A stretch of DNA of 25,903 nt. It comes from Clostridiales bacterium (GTDB taxonomy: Bacteria > Bacillota > Clostridia > Oscillospirales > Oscillospiraceae). Below are positions 1 to 6,845 of this stretch, one piece after another. How positions within the stretch are numbered: the stretch's first letter is position 1; each line of letters opens with the position of its first letter. Position numbers and translations under genes: made by a program. Where the stretch lies: positions 1-25,903 of the forward strand of contig SFDT01000025.1 of assembly GCA_004558115.1 (NCBI GenBank), read 5' to 3'. Under the pieces are notes generated by a model, which saw nothing but the letters and a program-made list of their open reading frames with translations, searched no databases and was not told the DNA's origin.

Positions 1-58
1 GCAGACCGCACACTTGATTGTAACAGGGATTCTTATTCATCGCTTAAGCTCTTTTGAA

Positions 59-85
59 CCACTCGCTTAGCGAGTGGTTTTCTTT
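59..85 (+). terminator. Intrinsic terminator of an upstream unit
   Basis: A perfect 8-bp stem (59-66 with 70-77, loop TTA) is followed by a T-rich run. With the flanking AA/TT pairs it reaches 10 bp. No gene is visible before it, so it probably ends a transcript entering from the left edge. Confidence 0.75.
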
Positions 86-94
86 ATACAAAAA

Positions 95-116
95 AGCGGA
101 CGCCGTGGCGTCCGCT
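95..116. repeat. 22-base palindrome, copy 1
   Basis: Arms AGCGGACGCC and GGCGTCCGCT are separated by GT. An exact second copy lies at 322-343. It is preceded by A-rich and followed by GAGC-containing sequence. Confidence 0.85.
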
Positions 117-251
117 GAGCTTGTTGCAAAAGGGTGAACTGCTGGAAAGCGGGAAGGAAGATAGTTACGAAAGAAACCCAGGAGGGGTGTCCCAAGGTGA
201 ATTGCCGCGAAGCGGCAAGAGAAGGTGGCCTGGGCCATTCGTTTGAAATCT

Positions 252-286
252 AAGTTTTTCAGAACTTAAAAAGTTCTGAAAAACTT
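252..286. repeat. 16-bp perfect inverted repeat, loop AAA
   Basis: Arm 252-267 pairs perfectly with 271-286 around a three-base loop. It is AT-rich, unlike its surroundings, and abuts the next hairpin without a gap. It could act as a bidirectional transcription stop behind the minus-strand xdhC-type gene. Confidence 0.8.
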
Positions 287-324
287 GCTCAGGCTGTCGA
301 AAAGTTTTTTTCGACAGCCTGAGC
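287..324. repeat. 17-bp perfect inverted repeat, loop GTTT
   Basis: Arm 287-303 pairs perfectly with 308-324. The right arm shares its last three bases (322-324) with the second 22-base palindrome, so the two structures are mutually exclusive at that edge. The inner T-run is inside the stem and loop rather than after it, which is unlike a normal terminator. Confidence 0.8.
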
Positions 325-343
325 GGACGCCGTGGCGTCCGCT
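322..343. repeat. 22-base palindrome, copy 2
   Basis: Identical to 95-116. It starts 8 bases beyond the stop codon of the minus-strand gene ending at 351, so it also lies where that gene's terminator would be expected. Confidence 0.85.
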
Positions 344-350
344 TTCCGGT

Positions 351-1349
351 TCAATGCAATTTGCCCGCCCGGACGGCGATGAGCTCCGCCGCCACGGAGA
401 CGGCGATCTCCGCCGGGGTCTCCGCCCCGATGGCAAGGCCGATGGGGGCGTGGAGGCGGGCGTATTCCTCCGCCGTGAAGCCCGCCGCCAGCAGCCGCTC
501 CCGGCACAGGGCCAGCTTTTTCCGGGAGCCGATGCACCCAAGGTACTTTGCGCCGCTGCGAAGGGTCTGGGCCAGCACCTCATAGTCCGCCTGGTGGCCC
601 CGGGTCATGACCACCACGTAATCATCCGCAGTCACCGCGACCCTTTGGGAGAGGTCCTTGAAATCTCCGCAGAGGGTCCCCTCCGCCGCCGGGAACAGGG
701 CCGGGTCTGAAAATTCCGGCCGGTCGTCATATACCACGGGCCGGAAGCCCGCCGCCGCGATGACCGGCACCAGGGCCTGGGACACGTGGCCGCCGCCGAA
801 GATATACACCTTCCCGGCCCGGACCACCTGCATACTGGCCCAGCCGTCCCGGACCGCCGTCCGGCTCTCCAGCAGCCCCTCCGGCGGCGTTTCCCGCAGA
901 TGGCGGAAGCCGTCACGGCTGCCGGTGCCCATGTCCGTCACCCGCTCGCCCTCCAGGCGGCGGAGAAGCCAGGTGTCCGCGCTGCCGCCGAAAGCTTCCA
1001 GCACATCCCGCAGCACGGCGATGGCATGGCGGTCCCCGCCGGGCAGGAACTGGAAGTGCAGCGTCACATCGCCGCCGCACACCATGCCGAGACTGGCCGC
1101 GTCCCCCTGGACGAAACGGAACTCCCGGACTGCCCCGGCGCCCTTTTCCAGCAGCTCCGCCGCCAGGCGCTGGGCCTCGTACTCCACATTGCCGCCGCCC
1201 ACGGTGCCGGCGGAACAGCCGCCGGCAAATACCGCCATCATGGCCCCGGCCCCCCGGGGCGTGGAGCCGCTGGAGGAAAGGATGCTCACCAGCTCCACCG
1301 GCCCTCCCGCCTCCAGGACGTGGATGATCTGCCGCCAGAATTCCCGCAT
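351..1349 (-). CDS. xdhC: XdhC/CoxI-family molybdenum hydroxylase maturation protein
   Basis: Proteins of this family bind sulfurated molybdenum cofactor and load it into xanthine-dehydrogenase-type hydroxylases in the cytoplasm. The 332-residue product has both family halves: an N-terminal XdhC/CoxI domain (SGSTPRGAG near residues 27-35, VGGG near 50, GMVCGG with Cys91) and a C-terminal Rossmann domain (IFGGGHVSQAL near 183-193, MTRGH near 248, YLGCIGSRKK near 269, then APIGLAIGAETPAEIAVS). An in-frame TTG at 1358 would add three residues, but the GGGAGG ribosome site ends only two bases before it; ATG at 1349 is better placed. The gene begins one base after the transporter stop, so the two are cotranscribed. 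No hydroxylase subunit lies in the window, so the exact client is unknown; the symbol marks the family. Confidence 0.88.
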   Translation of the reverse strand: MREFWRQIIHVLEAGGPVELVSILSSSGSTPRGAGAMMAVFAGGCSAGTVGGGNVEYEAQRLAAELLEKGAGAVREFRFVQGDAASLGMVCGGDVTLHFQFLPGGDRHAIAVLRDVLEAFGGSADTWLLRRLEGERVTDMGTGSRDGFRHLRETPPEGLLESRTAVRDGWASMQVVRAGKVYIFGGGHVSQALVPVIAAAGFRPVVYDDRPEFSDPALFPAAEGTLCGDFKDLSQRVAVTADDYVVVMTRGHQADYEVLAQTLRSGAKYLGCIGSRKKLALCRERLLAAGFTAEEYARLHAPIGLAIGAETPAEIAVSVAAELIAVRAGKLH

Positions 1350-1350
1350 G

Positions 1351-2697
1351 TCAGCCAATGCCTCCCTTCACAACGGTACCCAGAATGAGCACCAATACCG
1401 TCACGCCGCAAAAGCCGTATTTCGCCAAAGGATAGAACCAGGGGCCCAAGGGCTTTTGCCGGGCCAGGTTCACCTGCTCCAGACAGTCCTCCCGGCCATA
1501 CACCCAGAAGAAGAACACGCCCGCCAGCAGGGCGCCCACCGGGCAGGCATAAATGGAGCAGATGTCCATCCAGCCGGAGACGATGCCCTGGATGGAAAGG
1601 CCCACGGCCAAGCCCATGGCGCCGATGACCGCCACCGCCTGCCGGCGGCTCAGGTGCAGCTTTTCCTGGAGGGTGGCGGTGGGCGCCTCAAAGAGGTTCA
1701 CCAGGGACGTAAAGCCCGCGAACAGCGCCGCCACAAAAAACACCATCATAATGACCGTGCCGCCGGGCATGGTCTTGAACAGGTTGGGCAGGAAAATAAA
1801 CATGAGGCCCGGACCGCTTTTGTCCAATGTCTCCCCCGCCGTGGCCATAGCTGGGATGATGACCAGCGCGGCCAGCAAAGCCGCCAGCGTGTCGAAAAAG
1901 GCCACCGTCCGGGCGGAGGCGGGCACATCCTCGTCTTTGGAGAGGTAGGAGCCGTAGATCAGCGTGCCGTTGCCCGCGATGGACAGCGAGAAAAAGGCCT
2001 GCCCCAGGGCATAGACCCACACCATGGGATCCAGCAGCTCTTTCGGCCGCAGCACGAAGATATAGCGGTAGCCCTCCGCCGCGCCGGGCAGGCCCGCGAT
2101 ATAAATGGCCAGCACCAAGAACAAAATGAAGAACACCGGCATGAGGACCTTGTTTACCTTTTCGATGCCGCCGCCGATGCCGAAGGCCATGACCAGAAGC
2201 GTCACCACCATGGCCGCCGCCTGCCAGCCGGTATTGCCCCAGGCGGAAGCCGCGGCGGAGAAATACGCGTCAAAGCCTGCCACGCCCTCGTTGGCCAGCA
2301 CGGCGCCGGTGAAGGCGCCCACGGTATATTTCAGCAGCCAGCCCACCACTACGGAATAGCCGATGGCCAGAGCCAGGGAGCCCACCACCGGGATGAGGCC
2401 CAGGGCCTCGCCCCAGTCCCGCCGTCCTGTGCGCCGCCGGGCCGCGGTGCCGAAGGCCGCCATAGGCCCGCCGCCGGTGGCCCGGCCGAAGGCCATCTCC
2501 CCAATGACGCCGGTGGAGGCGATGAGCACCACAAACAAAATGTAGGGGATCAAAAAAGTGGCGCCGCCATAGCGGGACACCCGGGCGGGAAACAGCCAGA
2601 TGTTGCCCATGCCCACGGCGGAGCCCACGCAGGCCAGCCGAAAGCCCCACGGGGATTGGAAGGCGTCCCGCCCCGCAGCCGCTTTTTGTTTTGTCAT
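1351..2697 (-). CDS. Neurotransmitter:sodium symporter (NSS/SNF) family transporter
   Basis: NSS proteins import amino acids or related small molecules with sodium. The 448-residue product has the family hallmark in membrane helix 1, GSAVGMGNIWLFP (near residues 25-37), where the helix unwinds to bind sodium and substrate, followed by the RYGGATFLIPY stretch. About eleven hydrophobic helices are visible, matching bacterial TnaT/MhsT-like members rather than the 12-helix eukaryotic form. The ATG at 2697 has a GGAGAGGAGA ribosome site. It sits 22 bases after the DUF3842 gene and is followed within a base by the xdhC-type gene. The substrate cannot be read from the sequence; the setting in a molybdenum-hydroxylase cluster leaves open a purine- or amino-acid-related role. 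Confidence 0.9.
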   Translation of the reverse strand: MTKQKAAAGRDAFQSPWGFRLACVGSAVGMGNIWLFPARVSRYGGATFLIPYILFVVLIASTGVIGEMAFGRATGGGPMAAFGTAARRRTGRRDWGEALGLIPVVGSLALAIGYSVVVGWLLKYTVGAFTGAVLANEGVAGFDAYFSAAASAWGNTGWQAAAMVVTLLVMAFGIGGGIEKVNKVLMPVFFILFLVLAIYIAGLPGAAEGYRYIFVLRPKELLDPMVWVYALGQAFFSLSIAGNGTLIYGSYLSKDEDVPASARTVAFFDTLAALLAALVIIPAMATAGETLDKSGPGLMFIFLPNLFKTMPGGTVIMMVFFVAALFAGFTSLVNLFEAPTATLQEKLHLSRRQAVAVIGAMGLAVGLSIQGIVSGWMDICSIYACPVGALLAGVFFFWVYGREDCLEQVNLARQKPLGPWFYPLAKYGFCGVTVLVLILGTVVKGGIG

Positions 2698-2719
2698 ACG
2701 CGCTCTCCTCTCCCCACGC

Positions 2720-3154
2720 TCACGCCGTCAGCCGCCGGGCTTCCTCGTCCAGCAGCCGCATGGCGTCATCCAGATAATATTGCAGCGGCTGTGCCGGACC
2801 CACCGCCAGGCGGATGCTGCACCGCTGGGAGGGCAGCAAAATTTTCACCGCCTCGCTGGCGCCGATGGCCTCCGCCATGCGGGGGGTCACTTCCCCCAGC
2901 AGGCCGTTGGCCGCCAGAATGCCCACAGGCCCCAGCAGGATGTGGGCCCTGCCGGCGCCGAAGGACACGGCATTTTCTCCGGTGGCACCCTCGTCAGCGC
3001 CGCCCTTCAGCATGGCGGCGGTGGCCAGGGCGTTGGTGCCCAGGGCACGGACCCGCAGGTCCGGGAAATTCTTTTTCACCGCCTCCGTCAGGGCCCGGCC
3101 CATGCCGCCGCCCTGGCCGTCGATGACGGCTACCAGCAATTCTGTCCGCTTCAT
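2720..3154 (-). CDS. DUF3842 family protein
   Basis: This 144-residue protein begins with VAVIDGQGGGMGRAL, a glycine-rich Rossmann-like nucleotide-binding turn, then has the family landmarks ALGTNALATAAMLKGGA, GATGEN and ILLGPVGILAANGLLGE. The family is conserved in Clostridia but has no established biochemical role; I recall it near molybdenum-hydroxylase and selenium-related clusters, which fits the xdhC-type gene here. The ATG at 3154 has GAGGT eight bases upstream. It is first in the three-gene minus-strand operon and has its own promoter. A role as a nucleotide- or cofactor-binding accessory is inference only. Confidence 0.85.
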   Translation of the reverse strand: MKRTELLVAVIDGQGGGMGRALTEAVKKNFPDLRVRALGTNALATAAMLKGGADEGATGENAVSFGAGRAHILLGPVGILAANGLLGEVTPRMAEAIGASEAVKILLPSQRCSIRLAVGPAQPLQYYLDDAMRLLDEEARRLTA

Positions 3155-3185
3155 AGCTGTTACCTCGATTTCTCATATATGTACC

Positions 3186-3215
3186 AGAATACCCCGCCAT
3201 GGCAGGACTTGTCAA
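3186..3215 (-). promoter_or_regulatory. Promoter of the DUF3842-NSS-xdhC operon
   Basis: On the minus strand TTGACA (3215-3210) is followed after 18 bases by TATTCT (3191-3186). Transcription would begin near 3179, giving a leader of about 25 nt before the ATG at 3154. It lies back to back with the lar promoter. Confidence 0.6.
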
Positions 3216-3233
3216 CGGAAATCACGGTTTCCC

Positions 3234-3262
3234 TTGACGCTGGCGGAGCGTTCCGATATACT
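3234..3262 (+). promoter_or_regulatory. Promoter of the lar operon
   Basis: TTGACG (3234-3239), a 17-base spacer and TATACT (3257-3262) form a near-consensus housekeeping promoter. The start would fall near 3269, about 140 nt before larE. Confidence 0.75.
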
Positions 3263-3268
3263 GAATAC

Positions 3269-3360
3269 ACTGTGGTCCTGAAGGACCGCCCGGCGCAGAA
3301 GCGCCCGTTTTCAAATGTTTCCTTTTTCACGTGCGGCTGAAGCCGTGCCGGATGTCAGAA
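3269..3360 (+). promoter_or_regulatory. Structured leader with three tetraloop hairpins upstream of larE
   Basis: Between promoter and terminator the transcript can form three similar stem-loops: GGTCC-TGAA-GGACC (3274-3287), GGCGC-AGAA-GCGCC (3292-3305) and a 7-bp stem with two wobbles around TGAA (3331-3348). No open frame with a ribosome site is present. A leader with ordered stems ending in a terminator is the layout of a riboswitch or attenuator. I do not recognise the consensus of a known class; the NiCo class would be logical for a nickel-cofactor operon, but I cannot align its conserved core to this sequence. Confidence 0.45.
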
Positions 3361-3361
3361 G

Positions 3362-3393
3362 GCATACCCTCCCAGGGGGTATGCTGTTTTTTT
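3362..3393 (+). terminator. Terminator inside the lar leader (attenuator)
   Basis: An 8-bp perfect stem (3362-3369 with 3377-3384), extendable to 10 bp with one wobble and loop CCA, is followed by TG and seven Ts. It lies between the lar promoter and the larE ribosome site with no gene before it, so it should stop transcription prematurely unless relieved. Confidence 0.75.
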
Positions 3394-3409
3394 ATGAAAG
3401 GACAGATGT

Positions 3410-4165
3410 ATGGAACTCTCTGATTTTTTCCGCCTGCATCCCGCCGGGGCCGTGGCCTTTTCCGGCGGCGTGGACTCCTCCCTGCTGGTGTGGGCCGCCG
3501 CCCGGTACGGCAGCGATTGGCGGGCCTACTATGTGCACTCTCCCTTCCAGCCCGCCTTTGAGCTGGCGGACGCTCGGCAGGTGGCAGGTCAGTGCGGCCT
3601 GCCGCTGACGGTGCTGGAGGTGGATGTACTGCAAAACGAGACGGTGGCCGCCAATCCTCCCGACCGCTGCTATCACTGCAAGCACTCCATTTTCTCCGTC
3701 ATTCTGGACCGCGCCCGGCAGGACAGCTGTCCCCTGGTCATCGACGGCACCAACGCCTCCGACGACGCCGGGGACCGCCCCGGTATGCGGGCGCTGCGGG
3801 AGCTGGAGGTCCGCTCCCCTCTGCGGGAGTGCGGTCTCACCAAGGCCGCCGTCCGGCAGCTGAGCCGGGAGGCGGGGCTTCCCACCTGGGACAAGCCCGC
3901 CTACGCCTGCCTCGCCACCCGCGTTCCCTCCGGCACGGCGCTGACGGCGGAGCTGCTGCAATCCGTGGAGGCGGCGGAGACCGCCTTGGCGGAGCTGGGC
4001 TTCCGGGACTTCCGGGTGCGTGCCCGCCACGGCATGGCCCTGGTGCAGGTGACGGAGGCTCAGTGGTCCCTGGCCGCCGCCCGCCGGGATGAGATCCAAA
4101 AGCGGCTGCGGCCCCTGTTTGAAAGCGCGGCTTTGGACCTGTTGCCCCGGACCCCGTCGGAATAA
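3410..4165 (+). CDS. larE: LarE, ATP-dependent sulfur transferase for nickel-pincer cofactor
   Basis: LarE adenylates the carboxylates of pyridinium-3,5-biscarboxylic acid mononucleotide and replaces them with thiocarboxylates, in the cytoplasm. The 251-residue protein has the PP-loop ATPase signature SGGVDSS at residues 18-24 and the family cysteine Cys167 in ACLATR. It also carries Cys87 and Cys90 in PDRCYHCK. The Lactobacillus plantarum enzyme sacrifices a single cysteine, whereas other LarE proteins use three cysteines to hold a [4Fe-4S] cluster that carries the transferred sulfur; the CxxC plus Cys pattern here suggests the cluster type. The ATG at 3410 follows AAAGGA by 7-8 bases. The gene heads the operon; larB follows after 10 bases. 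Confidence 0.93.
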   Translation: MELSDFFRLHPAGAVAFSGGVDSSLLVWAAARYGSDWRAYYVHSPFQPAFELADARQVAGQCGLPLTVLEVDVLQNETVAANPPDRCYHCKHSIFSVILDRARQDSCPLVIDGTNASDDAGDRPGMRALRELEVRSPLRECGLTKAAVRQLSREAGLPTWDKPAYACLATRVPSGTALTAELLQSVEAAETALAELGFRDFRVRARHGMALVQVTEAQWSLAAARRDEIQKRLRPLFESAALDLLPRTPSE

Positions 4166-4175
4166 GGAGGAGCAT

Positions 4176-4928
4176 ATGGCAAACAACATTTTATCGGTCT
4201 TGCAGGAGGTCCAGGCCGGCACCCTGACGCCGGAGGACGCTTTGCTGCAATTGAAGCTGGCCCCCTATGAGGACCTGGGCTACGCCAAGGTGGATTACCA
4301 CCGGGCCGTCCGCCAGGGGGTACCGGAGGTCATTTACGGCCAGTCCAAAACGCCGGAGCAGATCGCCGGCATTCTGGAGGCCATGGCCCGCCGGGACTGT
4401 GCCAACATCCTGGTGACCCGCATCCCCCAGGAGACAGCGGACTTTCTGGCGGAACGGTTCCCCCTGCGCTACGAGCCGCTGTCCCGCCTGGCGGTGGCGC
4501 TGCCCAAGGCCGTGGAGGGCCGGGGCAGCGTCGTGGTAGCCACCGGCGGCACCAGCGACATGGGCGTGGCTGAGGAGGCCGCCATCACCGCCGAGACCCT
4601 GGGCAACCGCGTCACCCGCCTGTACGACGTGGGTGTAGCAGGGCTGCACCGGCTTTTGAGCAATCTGGAGCCTCTCATGACCGCCCGGGTGGTCATCGCC
4701 GTGGCGGGCATGGAGGGCGCCCTGGCCAGCGTCATCGGCGGCCTTGTGGACTGCCCGGTCATCGCCGTACCCACCAGCGTGGGCTACGGTGCCTCCTTCG
4801 GAGGCATGAGCGCTCTTTTATCCATGCTGAACTCCTGCGCCAGCGGCGTCAGCGTGGTGAACATCGACAACGGTTTCGGCGCGGGCTTTCTGGCCAGCCG
4901 CATCAACCAAATGGAGGGACTGGAATGA
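4176..4928 (+). CDS. larB: LarB, pyridinium-3,5-biscarboxylate mononucleotide synthase
   Basis: LarB carboxylates and hydrolyses nicotinic acid adenine dinucleotide, the first step of nickel-pincer nucleotide synthesis. The 250-residue product has the PurE-like core: ATGGTSDMGVAEEA (residues 122-135), PTSVGYGAS (199-207) and NIDNGFGAG (229-237). Cys221 falls just before this last motif, the same number as the catalytic cysteine reported for the L. plantarum enzyme. An upstream in-frame ATG at 4089 lies inside larE and lacks a ribosome site; ATG at 4176 follows AAGGAGGAGC at correct spacing, so I use it. The stop overlaps the larC start (ATGA), indicating translational coupling. Confidence 0.95.
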   Translation: MANNILSVLQEVQAGTLTPEDALLQLKLAPYEDLGYAKVDYHRAVRQGVPEVIYGQSKTPEQIAGILEAMARRDCANILVTRIPQETADFLAERFPLRYEPLSRLAVALPKAVEGRGSVVVATGGTSDMGVAEEAAITAETLGNRVTRLYDVGVAGLHRLLSNLEPLMTARVVIAVAGMEGALASVIGGLVDCPVIAVPTSVGYGASFGGMSALLSMLNSCASGVSVVNIDNGFGAGFLASRINQMEGLE

Positions 4929-6304
4929 AAACGCTGTATCTGGAATGTAATATGGGCGCCGCCGGCGACATGCTGATGGCCGCCTTGTACGAGCTGCTGC
5001 CCCAGACCCAGAAGGACGCCTTTCTGGACACCATGAACCGCCTGCTCCCCGGCGTCACCGTGACGCCCCGGAGCTCCGTCACCTGCGGCATCGCCGGCAC
5101 CCACATGGAAGTTCTGGTCCACGGACAGGAGGAGCACAGCTACGACGTGGCCCTGGGCGCCGCCCGGGACGCCGTTCATGACCACGGCCACGAGACGGCC
5201 CATGACGAGGCCCATCATGGGCATGAGCACCATCATCACGAACATGAGCATGACCATGAGCATGACCATCATCACGACCATGACCATGAACACTGCCATG
5301 AACACGATCACGACCACGTGCACGACCACGGCCACCACCATCACCACGCCTCCCCGGCGGACATCGCCGCCATTCTGGCGGGGCTGGATGTGCCGGAGGC
5401 GGTAAAATCCAACACCAAGGCCGTCTATGACCGCATCGCCGCCGCCGAGGCCAAGGCCCACGGTGTGCCGGTGGCGGAGATCCACTTCCACGAGGTGGGT
5501 ACTCTGGACGCCGTGGCGGATGTCACCGGCGTGTGCCTGGCCATGCACCTGCTGGCGCCGGACCGGGTGGCATCCTCCCCTGTCCATGTGGGCAGCGGCC
5601 AGGTCCGCTGCGCCCACGGCATCATGCCGGTGCCCGCCCCCGCCACCGCTCATCTGCTCACCGGCATCCCCACCTACGGCGGGGAGATCCGGGGCGAGCT
5701 GTGTACCCCCACCGGCGCCGCCCTGCTGGCTCATTTCTGCGGGAGCTTCGGTCCCCAGCCCGCCATGGCGGTGACCGCCGTCGGCATCGGCGCCGGCACC
5801 AAGGAGTTCCCCGCCGCCAACTGCGTCCGGGCCTTCCTGGGCGAGACGGAGGAGGGCGGCCGGGAGGCCGTTTCCGAGCTGGTGTGCCACATCGATGACA
5901 TGACGGCGGAGGCCCTGGCTTTTGCCGGGGAGCGTCTGCTGGATGCCGGGGCTCTGGATGTGTCCACCGCTCCCATTACCATGAAAAAAAGCCGGTCGGC
6001 ATGGGCCCTCACGGTGCTGTGCCGCCCTGCCGACGAGGAGCGCCTGGCAAAGGCCGTTCTCCGGGAGACCAGCACCCTGGGCGTCCGGGTCCGCCGCTGT
6101 GATCGCTACATTCTCTCCCCCTCCGTGCGGACGGTGGAGACGGCGTATGGCCCCATGGCCGTGAAAACGGGCCGGGGCTTCGGCATCCGCCGGGAGAAGC
6201 CGGAGTACCGGGACGTAGCCCGGGTGGCAAAAGAGCAGGGTCTCCCCTTCCAGCAGGTGTGGGAGGATGTGCTGGCCGCCGCCAGGGAGGACCGGGATGA
6301 ATAA
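4925..6304 (+). CDS. larC: LarC, nickel insertion enzyme for the pincer cofactor
   Basis: LarC is a CTP-dependent cyclometallase that inserts nickel into pyridinium-3,5-bisthiocarboxylic acid mononucleotide. The 459-residue protein starts with the family pattern NMGAAGDMLMAAL (residues 9-21) and has the conserved HFHEVGTLDAVADVTGV stretch near 187-203. In L. plantarum the gene is split into larC1 and larC2 and needs a programmed frameshift; here it is one continuous frame. Residues 85-141 form a very His-rich loop (32 of 57 residues by my count), surely a metal-binding or nickel-storage segment, larger than I would expect for the core fold. The start overlaps the larB stop by four bases; the FmdE-like gene begins inside its end. 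Confidence 0.95.
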   Translation: MKTLYLECNMGAAGDMLMAALYELLPQTQKDAFLDTMNRLLPGVTVTPRSSVTCGIAGTHMEVLVHGQEEHSYDVALGAARDAVHDHGHETAHDEAHHGHEHHHHEHEHDHEHDHHHDHDHEHCHEHDHDHVHDHGHHHHHASPADIAAILAGLDVPEAVKSNTKAVYDRIAAAEAKAHGVPVAEIHFHEVGTLDAVADVTGVCLAMHLLAPDRVASSPVHVGSGQVRCAHGIMPVPAPATAHLLTGIPTYGGEIRGELCTPTGAALLAHFCGSFGPQPAMAVTAVGIGAGTKEFPAANCVRAFLGETEEGGREAVSELVCHIDDMTAEALAFAGERLLDAGALDVSTAPITMKKSRSAWALTVLCRPADEERLAKAVLRETSTLGVRVRRCDRYILSPSVRTVETAYGPMAVKTGRGFGIRREKPEYRDVARVAKEQGLPFQQVWEDVLAAAREDRDE

Positions 6305-6824
6305 GGAACTGTGGGACAAGTGCGTGGCCTTTCACGGCCACTCCTGCCCGGGACTGGCCATTGGCTTCCGGGCGGCCACTCTGGCCCTGGAGCTGCTGGG
6401 CGGGGAGGAAAGCGCCCGGGACGAGGAGCTGGTGTGCGTCACGGAAAACGACGCCTGCGGCGTGGACGCCGTCCAGGTCATCACCGGCTGCACCCTGGGC
6501 AAGGGGAACCTCCTTTACCGGGGCACCGGGAAAATGGCCTTCTCCTTTTACTGCCGCCGCAGCGGCAGGGCCGTCCGCCTGATGCTCAAGCCTCTGCCGG
6601 AGGACCTGGACCGGGAGGAACGGCGGCGGATGATCTTGGAGGCTCCGGCGGAGCAGGTCTTTGCCGTCAGCACCCCCACCCGTCCCGTGCCGGAGCCGGC
6701 CCGGCGGTTTGCCAACGTCACCTGCGCCGGCTGCGGCGAGACCGTGCCGGAGCACAAGGTCCGCCTGGTGGACGGCAAACCCTACTGTCTGGATTGTTTC
6801 GCCCCTTATGACCGGGGCTGGTAA
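6297..6824 (+). CDS. FmdE-like protein with C-terminal zinc ribbon
   Basis: The 175-residue product has the FmdE domain named after subunit E of formylmethanofuran dehydrogenase: HGHSCPGLAIG (His13, His15, Cys17), ENDACGVDAVQ (Cys54) and TGCTLGKGN (Cys65). These residues make a metal site in family members. The C-terminal part has two CxxC pairs (Cys143/146 and Cys164/167), a zinc ribbon. Stand-alone FmdE proteins occur in many anaerobes without methanogenesis and usually sit near metal or molybdenum/tungsten genes; the function is not settled. Here it lies between larC and a metal-type ABC importer, so a role in handling or delivering nickel is my inference. The ATG at 6297 overlaps larC by eight bases; an earlier ATG (6267) has no ribosome site. 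Confidence 0.85.
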   Translation: MNKELWDKCVAFHGHSCPGLAIGFRAATLALELLGGEESARDEELVCVTENDACGVDAVQVITGCTLGKGNLLYRGTGKMAFSFYCRRSGRAVRLMLKPLPEDLDREERRRMILEAPAEQVFAVSTPTRPVPEPARRFANVTCAGCGETVPEHKVRLVDGKPYCLDCFAPYDRGW

Positions 6825-6845
6825 AAAATTGAGGGTATCATTTGC

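Larger units (their letters stand above)
95..343. repeat. Palindrome-rich composite intergenic element
   Basis: This gene-free stretch holds five perfect stem-loops: 95-116, 202-218 (TTGCCGC/GCGGCAA), 252-286, 287-324 and 322-343. The first and last are identical 22-base palindromes, so the block is bounded by the same sequence at both ends, as in a miniature inverted-repeat element or a repetitive extragenic element. A CCCAGG (177-182) and CCTGGG (229-234) pair may also close a stem around the 202-218 hairpin, so an RNA role is possible. No convincing coding region is present; a 64-codon open frame on the minus strand (238-44) has a Cys/Phe/Pro-rich translation, no clear ribosome site, and runs through a terminator and the palindromes. 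Only a genome-wide comparison could show whether the unit is dispersed. Confidence 0.5.

Noticed and set aside
44..238. A 64-codon minus-strand open frame in the palindrome-rich patch
   Set aside because: It crosses the upstream terminator and one palindrome and lacks a clear ribosome site. It could be part of a repeated element, so I mention it there but do not call a gene.
1350..1358. TTG start of the xdhC-type gene at 1358
   Set aside because: The ribosome site is only two bases away and the ATG at 1349 is more suitable; not fully excluded.
658..3126. An 822-codon plus-strand open frame
   Set aside because: It runs antisense through xdhC, the NSS gene and DUF3842. The translation is Pro/Arg/His-rich low-complexity text, as expected for the opposite strand of GC-rich genes.
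5210..5345. Dense short DNA repeats suggesting a CRISPR or satellite
   Set aside because: The repeats are in-frame His/Asp/Glu codons of the LarC loop; there is no regular repeat-spacer pattern.
4925..6304. Programmed frameshift in larC as in Lactobacillus
   Set aside because: The reading frame is continuous from start to stop with both halves present.
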